Assembly (NCBI GenBank): GCA_017427465.1
Contig: JAFRST010000059.1
Span: 18,921 to 82,920, forward strand
DNA from: Clostridiales bacterium
GTDB lineage: Bacteria; Bacillota; Clostridia; Saccharofermentanales; Saccharofermentanaceae
DNA length: 64,000 bases
Direction: 5' to 3'
Numbering within the stretch: position 1 is the first letter of the stretch; every line of letters begins with the position of its first letter. The notes under the pieces were generated by a model. The model was not told the origin of the DNA. It was given only the letters and a program-made list of their open reading frames with translations, and ran no database searches. The position numbers and the translations under genes were made by a program. This document shows positions 8,187 to 17,290 of this stretch, in pieces.

Positions 8187-9965
8187 TCAGGCCACCGGTG
8201 CGGGCAATTCCTTGCCCATATATTTATCGTAGAACTCCTTGTACTTTCTCTCGCTTGCCGCGTCACGGCGGTGCTTAAAGTCGTGCATATAGGTAGCGGG
8301 ATCCGTCGTATTAGCGTACTTGAAACGGTATGCGATAGCCGCAATATTGAGACTGTGCTCTGCGATCCTTACGCAGCTGTAGAGGATGTCGTTAAATACA
8401 AAGCCCTGTATCGTAGTGCACTTGCCCGTCGCAAGACGCTCGACGTGAGCATTCTTGAACTGGTCGCTCATCTCACTGATGACTATTCTCAAAGGTCCTA
8501 CCTCTTCTGCCCTTGCGGCATTGCCGGACATGTAGCAGTCGAGAGCGATAGTATAGACTTCCTTTACAGCGGGTATGATCCTGTTAAGCTCAGATACAGC
8601 CTCGTCGGAGAACTCAAGTCGTTTATTGAATATCTCTTCGGCGGAATTGGAAAGATAGTTCGCGTGGTCTGCGATACGCTCTACCTCACCTATCATCTGG
8701 AGGAGGCTCGAAGACCTGTTCTTATCTTCAACGGAAAGATGCTGAGTAGTCGTAAGCTTCATGAGGTAAGAGCCGAGGTGGTCCTCAAATCCGTCTATTA
8801 CTTCCTCATTTTTCTTGATGTAAGCAAAATCATCTTTGTTATAGCCGTTGGTTAACATTACCATCGACTTATCGAGACCGTTCTTAGCCTTGCCGATCAT
8901 CTTGATAATTGAGTTGCGGCACTCTGCAACGGCGATAGGAGGAGTAAGCATAAGTCTCTCGTCGAGCTTGAATTCCTGTTCTTCATCAGTATCCTTAACA
9001 ATGATATTAGCGATCTTGATAAGGAGCTTGCTGAAGGGGAAGAGCAAGATGGTATTGCCGACATTAAACAGCGTGTGGCAAACGGCAATCCCGACTACGC
9101 CTATCGTCTGGCTCATGAACGAGAAATCAAAGACAGCGTTCAGTCCGTAGAATACGAGCATCCAGATGCATGTTCCGATGACCTTGATAAGAACGTGTAT
9201 AGTGGTAACTCTCTTAGCTGCGCGGCTTACACCGATAGATGATAAGATCGCAGTCATGCATGTACCGATATTTGCACCCATGATGATCGGTATAGCAACG
9301 CCGTAGGATAACTGGCCGGTCATTGACAATGACTGAAGGATACCGATAGAAGCCGCAGAGCTCTGGATGATGCCCGTAACTACCGTACCTGCAATAACAC
9401 CGAGAAGCGGATTATTGAAAGCCGTAAGAAGGTGTGTGAATTCCGGCATATCACGGAGAGGAGCCATGGAGGTGGACATCATGGTCATGCCTTCCATAAG
9501 GATCGCAAAGCCGATAAACATCGTACCGAAGTCCTTATTCCTCTGCTGCTTGCAGACCATGAGCATGATGATACCGATGAGAGCTACAAGAAGGGCGAAG
9601 CAGGACGGCTTGAGGAACTGCAGGATAACGCTGCTCGTGCCGTCGATGCCGGACAGGGACAGGATCCATGCCGTCAGTGTGGTACCGATATCAGAACCGA
9701 AGATAACGCCGACCGTCTGGGGGAGCTCAATGATACCCGAGTTAACAAAACCTACGAGCATGACTGTCATCGCAGAGGAAGACTGGATGGCGATCGTAAT
9801 GACCGCACCGATCGTTAGACCTTTAAAAGGATTGGCTGTCGCCTTGCGCAGAAGAAGCTCGAGCTTGCCGCCGGCGGTCTTTTTCAATGATTCAGATAAG
9901 ACCCTCATTCCGTAAAGGAAGAATGCCAGGCCTCCGAAAAGGGTTACAAACGAAAAAATATCCAT
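8187..9965 (-). CDS. Na/Pi cotransporter family protein with PhoU-like C-terminus
   Basis: 592 residues. The N-terminal half contains two Na/Pi-cotransporter repeats, recognisable from the paired QSSSAMTVMLVGF and QSSAASIGILQSL motifs and the GSDIGTTLTAW and GANIGTCMTA segments, with about nine membrane helices. After residue ~345 a soluble helical PhoU-like domain runs to the C-terminus. Such proteins import phosphate with sodium, and the PhoU part is thought to gate or couple flux to phosphate status. A ribosome site GAGGCGAG precedes the ATG. A TATAAT -10 box lies on the minus strand at 9987-9992. Confidence 0.93.
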   Translation of the reverse strand: MDIFSFVTLFGGLAFFLYGMRVLSESLKKTAGGKLELLLRKATANPFKGLTIGAVITIAIQSSSAMTVMLVGFVNSGIIELPQTVGVIFGSDIGTTLTAWILSLSGIDGTSSVILQFLKPSCFALLVALIGIIMLMVCKQQRNKDFGTMFIGFAILMEGMTMMSTSMAPLRDMPEFTHLLTAFNNPLLGVIAGTVVTGIIQSSAASIGILQSLSMTGQLSYGVAIPIIMGANIGTCMTAILSSIGVSRAAKRVTTIHVLIKVIGTCIWMLVFYGLNAVFDFSFMSQTIGVVGIAVCHTLFNVGNTILLFPFSKLLIKIANIIVKDTDEEQEFKLDERLMLTPPIAVAECRNSIIKMIGKAKNGLDKSMVMLTNGYNKDDFAYIKKNEEVIDGFEDHLGSYLMKLTTTQHLSVEDKNRSSSLLQMIGEVERIADHANYLSNSAEEIFNKRLEFSDEAVSELNRIIPAVKEVYTIALDCYMSGNAARAEEVGPLRIVISEMSDQFKNAHVERLATGKCTTIQGFVFNDILYSCVRIAEHSLNIAAIAYRFKYANTTDPATYMHDFKHRRDAASERKYKEFYDKYMGKELPAPVA

Positions 9966-9986
9966 ATACTCGCCTCTTAATCAAGA

Positions 9987-9992
9987 ATTATA
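9987..9992 (-). promoter_or_regulatory. -10 box of the Na/Pi cotransporter gene
   Basis: The minus strand reads TATAAT about 22 nt before the start codon. No convincing -35 is seen at 16-18 nt. The remaining intergenic DNA up to 10116 is AT-rich. It includes a small perfect hairpin (ATAGAC-GCTT-GTCTAT, 10069-10084). Confidence 0.4.
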
Positions 9993-10116
9993 ATCAGCAT
10001 TTTTCTATGCTAATTTTAATATCTAATCGGCATATTGTAAAACCCAGAAATATTACATTTTTAATTATATAGACGCTTGTCTATGTATAGCCTTAAAAAC
10101 GCCTGTTTTAAGCGGT

Positions 10117-11390
10117 TTACAGCATTTCGTCTATGCGCGCACCACACTTACCGCAGAATTTTGTACCGCCCGGCAGAGGGTTTCCGCACATATCGCAAAA
10201 TTTAGGAGCAGCCTGTGCAGGAGCTGTCTCAGGAGTGCTTTGAGCGTTTCCAGTCGCAGGAGCAGCATAAGAAGGAGTGGGGCCCCAGATAGCAGCTGCA
10301 CTGGGCGGAACGATTGGGGGCTGCTCAACCGGTGAAGGAAAAGCAGAAGTTTTAGAATCGTTTCTTACATAATGGATCGGCGTTGCATCGCCGACAGGCT
10401 CAGGATCATCAGGTATGGGGGCCTTTGATACGGCAGGCGCCTTCTTGGCAGGAGGAGCGTATACAGGAGCCGGGGTCTGATAGACCGGTGCATACTGATA
10501 TGGAGCGGCATTCGGATACGCAGGCGCAACCGGTGCAGGATTCATATAAGCAAGAGTCTGCAGCATGGGATCCTGATGGCAGGAGCCGGTACAAAAGGTG
10601 ACGGATTTGGATTAGCAGGCGCCGGTGCAAAGGGTGACGGATTTGGATTAGCAGGAGCATACTGAACAGGCTGGACAGATGGAGGTGCGGCAAACGGTGA
10701 CGGCTGCACCGGAGCAGGAGAAGCAAAAACCGCAGGCTGCCGGTCCGAAAAGTCTGCCGGCTGGCTTCTGGGCACCGAAGTATCAGGATTAACGCTTACG
10801 TTTTTACCATAGTTCATAATTCCGGTACACGATCCGGGAAGGAATCGCCCTCCTTGAAACTGAATCTGAGCGTTGCCGCCGTCAGGTACCTCAAAGATAA
10901 ACGGAGGTATATCATAACTGTCCGGCACCTTCGCTACTAATATATTTTGCCTCTGATCCGTCGTTGCGACAAGAGAAGAACCGTTGATCAGGGTTCCGAT
11001 ATTTTTGTCGTTGAGGAAAATCTCATACGTGATAGCCGCGCCCGATAAGGCACTTACGCGGTTGATGGTAATACGGCATTTTACTCTTAAGGGTTCATAC
11101 CTCTCTGAGAACTGTTGGACAAGCCTGTCTGTCTTCGATACATAATTGCCGGGTTTTAAGTTCCTGACGATTATATATGCAACTGCTCCGCCGGTACCCG
11201 CAAAGAGCAAGGCGATTACATATGTAGCGTAGCCGAGATCAGACGAGAACCCTATGATTAAGCCTATGATCTCAGGGATGACCCACATCAGAACCGTCAT
11301 GGCGATGTACCCTCCGGGTCTTCTGCCCCTCTCGGATACAGTTTTTCTGACATTGTTGATCAACGAATATAATATGAAAAATTCCAGCAT
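10117..11390 (-). pseudogene. Membrane protein with proline-rich linker and C-terminal zinc ribbon, split by a frameshift
   Basis: Two minus-strand frames join into one plausible protein. The upstream frame (11390-10542) has three or four N-terminal membrane helices, a soluble beta-rich region around residues 100-190 and a Pro/Ala/Gln-rich linker. It then runs out of sense into IRIPCCRLLLI. The downstream frame (10566-10117) continues the proline-rich linker and ends in a zinc ribbon with two CxxC pairs (CDMCG, CGKCG). The frame changes by -1 (or +2) between about 10566 and 10584, next to a 36-bp tandem repeat. It could be a real mutation, repeat slippage or a sequencing error. Function unknown. 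Confidence 0.65.
10585..10656 (-). repeat. 36-bp tandem repeat, two copies, in the proline-rich linker
   Basis: Positions 10585-10620 and 10621-10656 are near-identical and each encodes the 12-residue unit ANPNPSPF(A/V)PAP. The linker frame breaks immediately beside the array, which makes replication slippage a likely cause. Confidence 0.8.
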
Positions 11391-11435
11391 TCCTATTTAC
11401 CCCGGCAAGTGGCCTGAGAAGGCCGGATCATTACA

Positions 11436-11906
11436 TCACTTATTGGGAACGAAATACAATTCGCCTTTTTTGAACTTAACGACACCCGTGACAGTTGTTC
11501 CTGCCGGAATCGGCTGGACCTTGCTGTCCTCAATTTCGATATCGTACTTCTCACCTTCGATTACATAAAGCTTTTCATTCTCAACACGGTCGATGTAATA
11601 ACTGGTGCTGTAACCGTCCAAAACATAGAATTCCTCATTAGCTACATCATAGACGACCACAGCAGTGCGCATCATTCCGCTGCCGAACGTAACATCTGTA
11701 CAAAGATCGGGATTACCGTCTTTGGTTACATCACAAATGTACTTATCACCGACACCCATGCATGTCGGGAATGTTGCGCAGTAATCATTAAGCTCGAATT
11801 GTGCATTCTCAAGCTGCATTCCCGAGACAGAACGTTTTTTACCGCATGCGGTAAAAGCCAATACCATCGCTACCATCAAAAGGATCGTTAAAATCTTCTT
11901 ACCCAT
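11436..11906 (-). CDS. Small lipoprotein of unknown function
   Basis: About 156 residues from the ATG at 11906, which has a strong ribosome site (AGGAGG) nine nt upstream. Longer frames upstream lack one. The N-terminus MGKKILTILLMVAMVLAFTAC is a lipoprotein signal with lipobox FTAC, so the mature protein should be anchored outside the membrane. The mature part is beta-rich (VAVYDV-type strands, IEIEDSKVQPIPAG) and resembles no named family I can recall. It sits just downstream of the AgrC-like kinase gene, 43 nt away and on the same strand. Co-expression with the two-component system is possible. Confidence 0.7.
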   Translation of the reverse strand: MGKKILTILLMVAMVLAFTACGKKRSVSGMQLENAQFELNDYCATFPTCMGVGDKYICDVTKDGNPDLCTDVTFGSGMMRTAVVVYDVANEEFYVLDGYSTSYYIDRVENEKLYVIEGEKYDIEIEDSKVQPIPAGTTVTGVVKFKKGELYFVPNK

Positions 11907-11949
11907 ACGGCGCCTCCTATTATCCATATGCCATATTATATAGGAATAA

Positions 11950-13326
11950 TTACTCAATGGAAGATGTCGGGAAGACAACTTCCGACCTGAACATGAATCC
12001 ATACGGTTTTTCTTCACAGCTCACGGTCAATTCCCCTCCGTAACCTGACGCTGCAGTCTCTATATTGTGTATGCCGAAGCCGTGGTTCTTGGCATCCGCC
12101 TTAGATGTGACGATCTTACCGTTCTCAATGACAGGGGCCTTAAAGCACGGGTTCGTAACGGAGATCATGAAGAAGTTGTCGGTCTTCCTGAACTGCAAAT
12201 CGATCGCTCTTAAATCGTCCTCAAGCTCCTTAAGTTCATCCACCGAAGCTGCCTCGATCGCATTGTCCAGAAGATTTGCGAGGATCTTGCACATGTCAAC
12301 AGGGGATATCTCGACGCCTGAGATCGTGCCGGAACACTTGAGCTTCAGCGAGCGTGAAGCCGCTTCCGCGCTCTTGTCCGCGATAATGGCATCGGCTATC
12401 GTATCACCTGTGTGCGCACTTACATCCGCGCTCTTGAGGTTGTCGCCCATCTCGTCCAAGTATTCGCGCATCTTGTCATAATCCCCGCTCTCGAGCAGGA
12501 GCTTTAAGACCTGGATGTTATTGCGCATGTCATGGCGCATCGCTCTGATCTCATTGTCAGATCTTGCCGTGTTCTCGAAAAACTTTGCCTGCGAAGCTAC
12601 AAGTTCCTCATTGACGTGATTCAAATCTTTAAGATCATCACGCTCTTTCCTCGTGACTCTGATATAGAAAAAGAGTGCCATAAAAATAAGGACCGCGAGC
12701 ATTCCGGTGATGGTGATAACACGTCTGGCATTGTCTTCATTCGCATCATCGATCAGTTCCGGGACCACATTTACGACGATATTAAGAAGGACTGCGATCG
12801 TAAGTGTCACGGATACCGGGAGCGGAGTGTTATCGTTCCTGCTTCTTAAGCGCTTAAGGAAATAAAGGAATACGAATTCCAGGAACTGGAACAGGAACCT
12901 GAAGAGGATGATTATTATCATCGCCAGGAGTCTTGTGTTCCAGGTCCGGTTAAAGATTATCTGATCACTCAGGATATCAAAGATATGGTTAACTGATGTG
13001 AGTATATCGATAGCAAGAAACGCTATGAGGATCTTTTTCCACCATTTCGCGTTTATATTGATGGCCAGGGCGATTATCGCGGATCCGTAGATGAGAAGGA
13101 TATCCAATATATCTATTATTATGTTAGCTTCACCTTCGGCAACGCTCGTAATGGCTGCCATGATACCGTAGACGGTACTGGAGAGAGCCAGGACCAGATA
13201 TATGATCTTTTTGTGCTTTACCTCGTACTTCAGGACGCTGTCGACCAGGTACATGGCAAGAACGCCATTTATCATGTATGGCAGGGTGACCAGGAAAACG
13301 AATAAGACATTGACCCAGAATGTCAT
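11950..13326 (-). CDS. GHKL-type sensor histidine kinase (AgrC/CitA-like)
   Basis: 458 residues. The first ~200 contain six or seven membrane helices and little else, as in AgrC/BlpH peptide-pheromone receptors. After a coiled region the phospho-acceptor motif reads MRHDMRNNIQVLKLLL near residue 265. The C-terminus is a GHKL ATPase with ILANLLDNAIEAA and GFGIHNIE. It overlaps the LytTR regulator gene by 4 nt (ATGA), so the two are translationally coupled partners. The ligand is probably a peptide or small extracellular signal, inferred from the architecture only. Confidence 0.88.
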   Translation of the reverse strand: MTFWVNVLFVFLVTLPYMINGVLAMYLVDSVLKYEVKHKKIIYLVLALSSTVYGIMAAITSVAEGEANIIIDILDILLIYGSAIIALAININAKWWKKILIAFLAIDILTSVNHIFDILSDQIIFNRTWNTRLLAMIIIILFRFLFQFLEFVFLYFLKRLRSRNDNTPLPVSVTLTIAVLLNIVVNVVPELIDDANEDNARRVITITGMLAVLIFMALFFYIRVTRKERDDLKDLNHVNEELVASQAKFFENTARSDNEIRAMRHDMRNNIQVLKLLLESGDYDKMREYLDEMGDNLKSADVSAHTGDTIADAIIADKSAEAASRSLKLKCSGTISGVEISPVDMCKILANLLDNAIEAASVDELKELEDDLRAIDLQFRKTDNFFMISVTNPCFKAPVIENGKIVTSKADAKNHGFGIHNIETAASGYGGELTVSCEEKPYGFMFRSEVVFPTSSIE

Positions 13327-14033
13327 CTTCCGTTCCTCCGGATATATTCAAGGAGGCTCTTTTTAGCCTCCGAAGAGGCGCTTCTGGCAACAGGAAGAGT
13401 CTCTTTGTTATCGAGTATTACTTCTGTTGCCGAGAGCTTCCTGACGTGACCCAGATTGATATAGTAGGAACGGTGGATCTTTACAAAATCAGAAGACAAC
13501 TCGTCCACCATCGATATGGCATCGGTGAACTTCATCCTGAGCTCTACGGATTCGCTTCTAAAACAGAATCTTACACAGTTATTGGCAGCTTCGACATAGA
13601 TGAGATCAGAGATAAGATTTACTATCTCATCTCCGTCTTTCCTAAGCACGATCTTCTCATCGACTTTAAGCTTCTTTTCAAGATCAGTCAGTGTCTCCCT
13701 GAGCTTGATATCGTTAACGGGTTTACTTAAGAATCGGAAGGCATCGACTTCATAGCCGTCCATGGCAAGTTCTGTGTGACTCGTAAGGAAAATAACAGGA
13801 ATGTCTTTGGAAAATTCGCGGATCTTCTTTGCGGCCGTCATGCCGTCCATATCCTTCATCTCGATATCAAGGAAGACCGCATCGAGCTTAAATCCGTTCT
13901 CGAAGCTCCTGATGAGTTCGCTGCCGTCAGCATAAAGAAAACAGCTGACTTCGGCCTTGCCGTAAACAGCAGATATCTGTTCAGCGACACGGCTCCTGTA
14001 GACACTCTCGTCATCAACGATGGCAAGTCTCAT
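13323..14033 (-). CDS. LytTR-family response regulator (AgrA/ComE-like)
   Basis: 236 residues from the ATG at 14033, which follows the ribosome site GGAGGGG. The frame extends 13 codons further without family similarity. The receiver domain shows DDE, the phospho-acceptor Asp in AVFLDIEMKDMDG and the SKPV lysine. The C-terminal LytTR domain includes VKIHRSYYINLGHVRKL, the usual DNA-contacting segment. It is paired with the AgrC-like kinase. A terminator separates it from the upstream ABC/M13 operon on the same strand, whose promoter carries a 21-bp-period direct repeat of the geometry LytTR proteins bind. Confidence 0.9.
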   Translation of the reverse strand: MRLAIVDDESVYRSRVAEQISAVYGKAEVSCFLYADGSELIRSFENGFKLDAVFLDIEMKDMDGMTAAKKIREFSKDIPVIFLTSHTELAMDGYEVDAFRFLSKPVNDIKLRETLTDLEKKLKVDEKIVLRKDGDEIVNLISDLIYVEAANNCVRFCFRSESVELRMKFTDAISMVDELSSDFVKIHRSYYINLGHVRKLSATEVILDNKETLPVARSASSEAKKSLLEYIRRNGR

Positions 14034-14049
14034 TATCCCCTCCGGTAAT

Positions 14050-14086
14050 CCAAAAATTCGGAGCTGTCTCATGGCGGGACAGCTCC
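14050..14086 (-). terminator. Rho-independent terminator after the M13/ABC operon
   Basis: On the minus strand a 9-bp perfect stem (GGAGCTGTC / GACAGCTCC) with a 9-nt loop is followed by GAATTTTTGG. It sits between the ABC ATPase stop and the LytTR regulator start. It therefore separates the transporter operon from the two-component genes. Confidence 0.75.
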
Positions 14087-14118
14087 TAATATTCTAAACC
14101 TTAATTATTTTTGAGCAA

Positions 14119-14793
14119 CTACCCGATAGTCTTTCCGTCCTCGAGCTTTATTATCCTTGTACCGTAAGATGCACATCTCTCGGAGTGTGTGACCTGGAGG
14201 ATCGTAAGGCCCTTTTCTTTATTGAGTTTTGAGAAAAGCTCCATAACCTCCTGTGATGACTTGGCATCAAGGTTGCCCGTAGGCTCGTCTGCAAGAATGA
14301 TGGCCGGATTGCCCATGACTGCCCTTGCGATGGCAACTCTCTGCTGCTGTCCGCCGGAAAGAGTTGCAGGCATCGCCTTTTTCTTATCGGTGAGACCCGT
14401 GAGCTCCAATATCTCATCAAGCTCATCTTTCAAAGAAGCATTTGTCTTGCCGTTGAGCGTCTGCGGAAGGAGGATATTGTCAGCTACGTTCAGGTTCATG
14501 ACGAGATTATAGAACTGGAAAACAAATCCGACATTCTTGAGCCTTAAGTCGGAAAGCTGCTTGTCCTTGAGCGAACCGATGTCTTTGCCGCAAAGAGTGA
14601 TCTTGCCTTCGAAGTCTCTGTCGAGCCCTCCGATAAGATAGAGCAATGTTGATTTGCCCGAACCGGATGCGCCCATTAATGAGACGAATTCGCCTTCTGC
14701 GACATACATGCAGGCCTCGTCCAAAACGCGGTTGAGATTCGTATTCTTGCCGAACGTCTTGCTTACGTTATTTACTTCAATTACTGTATTCAT
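14119..14793 (-). CDS. ABC transporter ATP-binding protein (MacB/LolD type)
   Basis: 224 residues. Walker A is GASGSGKST near residue 42, the signature LSGGQQQR, Walker B ILADEPTGNLD and the switch His in VTHS. This is the standard size for ATPases working with FtsX-fold permeases. The ribosome site GGAGGATATAAAG precedes the ATG. The permease gene ends 19 nt upstream, and the M13 peptidase heads the operon. The complex is likely a mechanotransmission-type exporter or extracellular-signalling transporter rather than an importer. Confidence 0.93.
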   Translation of the reverse strand: MNTVIEVNNVSKTFGKNTNLNRVLDEACMYVAEGEFVSLMGASGSGKSTLLYLIGGLDRDFEGKITLCGKDIGSLKDKQLSDLRLKNVGFVFQFYNLVMNLNVADNILLPQTLNGKTNASLKDELDEILELTGLTDKKKAMPATLSGGQQQRVAIARAVMGNPAIILADEPTGNLDAKSSQEVMELFSKLNKEKGLTILQVTHSERCASYGTRIIKLEDGKTIG

Positions 14794-14812
14794 CTTTATA
14801 TCCTCCGCTATA

Positions 14813-17278
14813 TTATTCGTACTTGAGTTGTTCTGAGATCTTCATCTTCCTTAAGTTCTTTATTGGGAACAATACCGTTGCAGTAAAGAACAGGATAAGG
14901 AATATGCAGAACAGTATGCACTTGACCGGATCTATCTTAATGACCATGAAGAGTCCCTCAACAGACTGCACGGCTCTTCCGATTACCAAGGTCACGAAAA
15001 CTCCTACCAGAGTACCCATGCATGATGCCGTAAAAGAAGTCAGCAGTACTTCTCTTAACAGGATCCCTGAGAGCTTGCCCTTTCCCATTGCGGTAGACAG
15101 CATGACGGCACATTCTTTTTTCCTGCCCTGGAATCCCAGAAGCTGGTTGCTTACCATTCCAATAAAGGTCATGCCTATCGCAACGAAGATGATGATCATC
15201 ATTATGGTGTTAAGCTGTGAAGCTTCTCTGTCAGTCTGATCGATATATTCTTCCAGAGTGTAGACGCTTATGTATTTTCCGACAGCATAAGTCTCGATTA
15301 TATCTTTAACTCCTTCAGGATCATCGCACTTGATGAGATAATATCCGATCACATCCCTGAACAATTCCTTATATTCCCGTTGGGTAATAATGAACGAACC
15401 GGTACTTCCGTCGAAGCTGTTGATATCGAAAAGAGCATCTACCGTATACTCTCTTTCAATGGGGACGACACCATACGGATCATATGTCAGTTTGATAACT
15501 TCTCCGGGGATTATGCCTTGACTTTCAGCAAACTTGGAATCAACCAGGATATGCCCTTCTTCAAGTGAATCAGGGATCTGCCCAAAGGCCTGATAGTATT
15601 TAAACCCGCCGTCAGGCATGGCAAAGAAATCACCGTATTTATCCTTTTCTCCGGAGTTGATCCTGATGGTCATATAGGATTCGTAGAGAGGTTCAGTATC
15701 CGTAACGCTCTCGAGTTTTTCAATGAAAGAATAATTCTTAATCTGGTCATCGCAGGCTACTATGACATCGCTTGAATAATCATAACCGCCGAACATGTCC
15801 ATTGCAGACTGCGAGATCGTAAAAACGACTACGCTCATTGCTGCAGCAGTTACACAGAGAACGCCGCTTGATACCGTGCTCTTTCTGGACTTGGCCTCGA
15901 CCGAAGCCAGCGCCCACTTTGCATTTCCCTTTTTGACAGCCAGATTGTTGATAAGTTCGGCAAAACGTTTAAATACCCAAGGGAATACGAACGCAAGTCC
16001 TATAACACCACACAACAAGCATACCGTCGCACCGAAAATACTCCTTCCGGAGAAGAATGCGGCAAGTGCTCCCGCCAGCAGTATTATTCCGGCAACAAGG
16101 CCCGCTTTGCTGTATTTGTATTCAGTATCTCTGTTATCAAAGATGATATCTCTTATCGAGGTTTTAAGAGCCTTTATTACGGCCTTCAAAGGAATGAGGC
16201 ATTCGATTACGACCGCACCGATGACAACTCCGATAATAAGAAATACCGACAACGGGGGCAAAGGCATCGCAATCCTGTTTCCGTCAGCGTCTGCGGTATA
16301 GAACATGGCATTAAGGAACGGTGCTCTGAAAAGCAGATAAAGCAATACCGCAGGCACACTTCCGAACAGAGCATAAAGAACATTTTCGAGCAGGAGGATG
16401 CGGCCAGTCCTTGCTGTGCTCATACCGAGGCTTCTTAAGGTTCCGATGAATGACATCCTCTCACTTACTATCCTGTTACAGATAGAGGCAGTAACGAATA
16501 TTACAAGAAGGAATGTTATTGCAAATACCAGATATAAAACCTCTGCTAAAGTATTTACCGTTTCCATGTCTTCATCAGCCAGCGCCAGTTTGACAATTGT
16601 GCCTTCGGGATAATAATCCTCGAGCATCTTTACCGCGTCGTCGATCTTAGAATCATCAACAACATCGATAAAGAGAACTCCGGTATCGCCTCTTCCGCAA
16701 GAGATGACACCTGCGGTCTCCTTGTTTACCAGGATCTTATATCCCGTAAGCAGAGTGTTATTGCTGTCCTGCGGAAGCACGCCCACTACAGTGAGCTCAA
16801 CTGTTTCATCGGCTCTGTCATGTACAACGAACGTATCCCCTTCTCTATAGCCCATCTCATCGGCGATCCTGTAGGTGATGATCGTCTCCATGTATCCGAT
16901 CTCGGCTTGATCCATAAAACCCATGTTGACTGCTTCTTCGACGTTGATTCCATATATATTCAGGTTCTTGGTCGTGACATATGCATATTCGCCTTCTACA
17001 TCTTCATAGATCATGTCGTGATTTGAATTGATCTCCATCATCTCGACATCAGGATACCCGTCAGGCAGTCCTTTCACCGAATAGTCATCAACGAGTGCAA
17101 TGATATCTCCGGACGTGATAGAACCGAACATAACGGTAATTGCTTCTTTAATGGTTGATACCAGATCGAAGCAAAGGAGTGCGCAAATTGAGCATACGAA
17201 GATGGAGAACGTAACGAGCAAAGTTCTTCCGAACTTTCCGAAAATGTTTTTGAGTGAATTCTTAAGTATTATATTCAT
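14813..17278 (-). CDS. FtsX-like ABC transporter permease
   Basis: About 821 residues from the ATG at 17278, which has AAGGGG eight nt upstream. The GTG at 17287 would leave no spacing to that site. Two FtsX/MacB units are visible. Each has an extracellular domain (about 45-240 and 480-660) followed by three or four membrane helices, with the LGMSTARTGRILLLEN and STAMGKGKLSGILLRE loops typical of permeases that contact the ATPase. This bipartite architecture matches bacterial LolC/MacB-like and lantibiotic-immunity permeases. It is encoded 12 nt after the M13 peptidase. Confidence 0.9.
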   Translation of the reverse strand: MNIILKNSLKNIFGKFGRTLLVTFSIFVCSICALLCFDLVSTIKEAITVMFGSITSGDIIALVDDYSVKGLPDGYPDVEMMEINSNHDMIYEDVEGEYAYVTTKNLNIYGINVEEAVNMGFMDQAEIGYMETIITYRIADEMGYREGDTFVVHDRADETVELTVVGVLPQDSNNTLLTGYKILVNKETAGVISCGRGDTGVLFIDVVDDSKIDDAVKMLEDYYPEGTIVKLALADEDMETVNTLAEVLYLVFAITFLLVIFVTASICNRIVSERMSFIGTLRSLGMSTARTGRILLLENVLYALFGSVPAVLLYLLFRAPFLNAMFYTADADGNRIAMPLPPLSVFLIIGVVIGAVVIECLIPLKAVIKALKTSIRDIIFDNRDTEYKYSKAGLVAGIILLAGALAAFFSGRSIFGATVCLLCGVIGLAFVFPWVFKRFAELINNLAVKKGNAKWALASVEAKSRKSTVSSGVLCVTAAAMSVVVFTISQSAMDMFGGYDYSSDVIVACDDQIKNYSFIEKLESVTDTEPLYESYMTIRINSGEKDKYGDFFAMPDGGFKYYQAFGQIPDSLEEGHILVDSKFAESQGIIPGEVIKLTYDPYGVVPIEREYTVDALFDINSFDGSTGSFIITQREYKELFRDVIGYYLIKCDDPEGVKDIIETYAVGKYISVYTLEEYIDQTDREASQLNTIMMIIIFVAIGMTFIGMVSNQLLGFQGRKKECAVMLSTAMGKGKLSGILLREVLLTSFTASCMGTLVGVFVTLVIGRAVQSVEGLFMVIKIDPVKCILFCIFLILFFTATVLFPIKNLRKMKISEQLKYE

Positions 17279-17290
17279 CTTCGTCACCCC

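Noticed and set aside
8160..8215. Hairpins after the Na/Pi cotransporter as a terminator
   Set aside because: Stems are present but followed by A-rich rather than T-rich sequence on the minus strand, so not called.
10585..10656. Possible CRISPR-like or mobile repeat
   Set aside because: The two copies are contiguous and encode an in-frame protein repeat, so it is a coding tandem repeat.
13130..13390. Frame overlapping the kinase/regulator junction
   Set aside because: A shadow of the two real genes. The composition is Arg/Pro-rich and there is no start signal.
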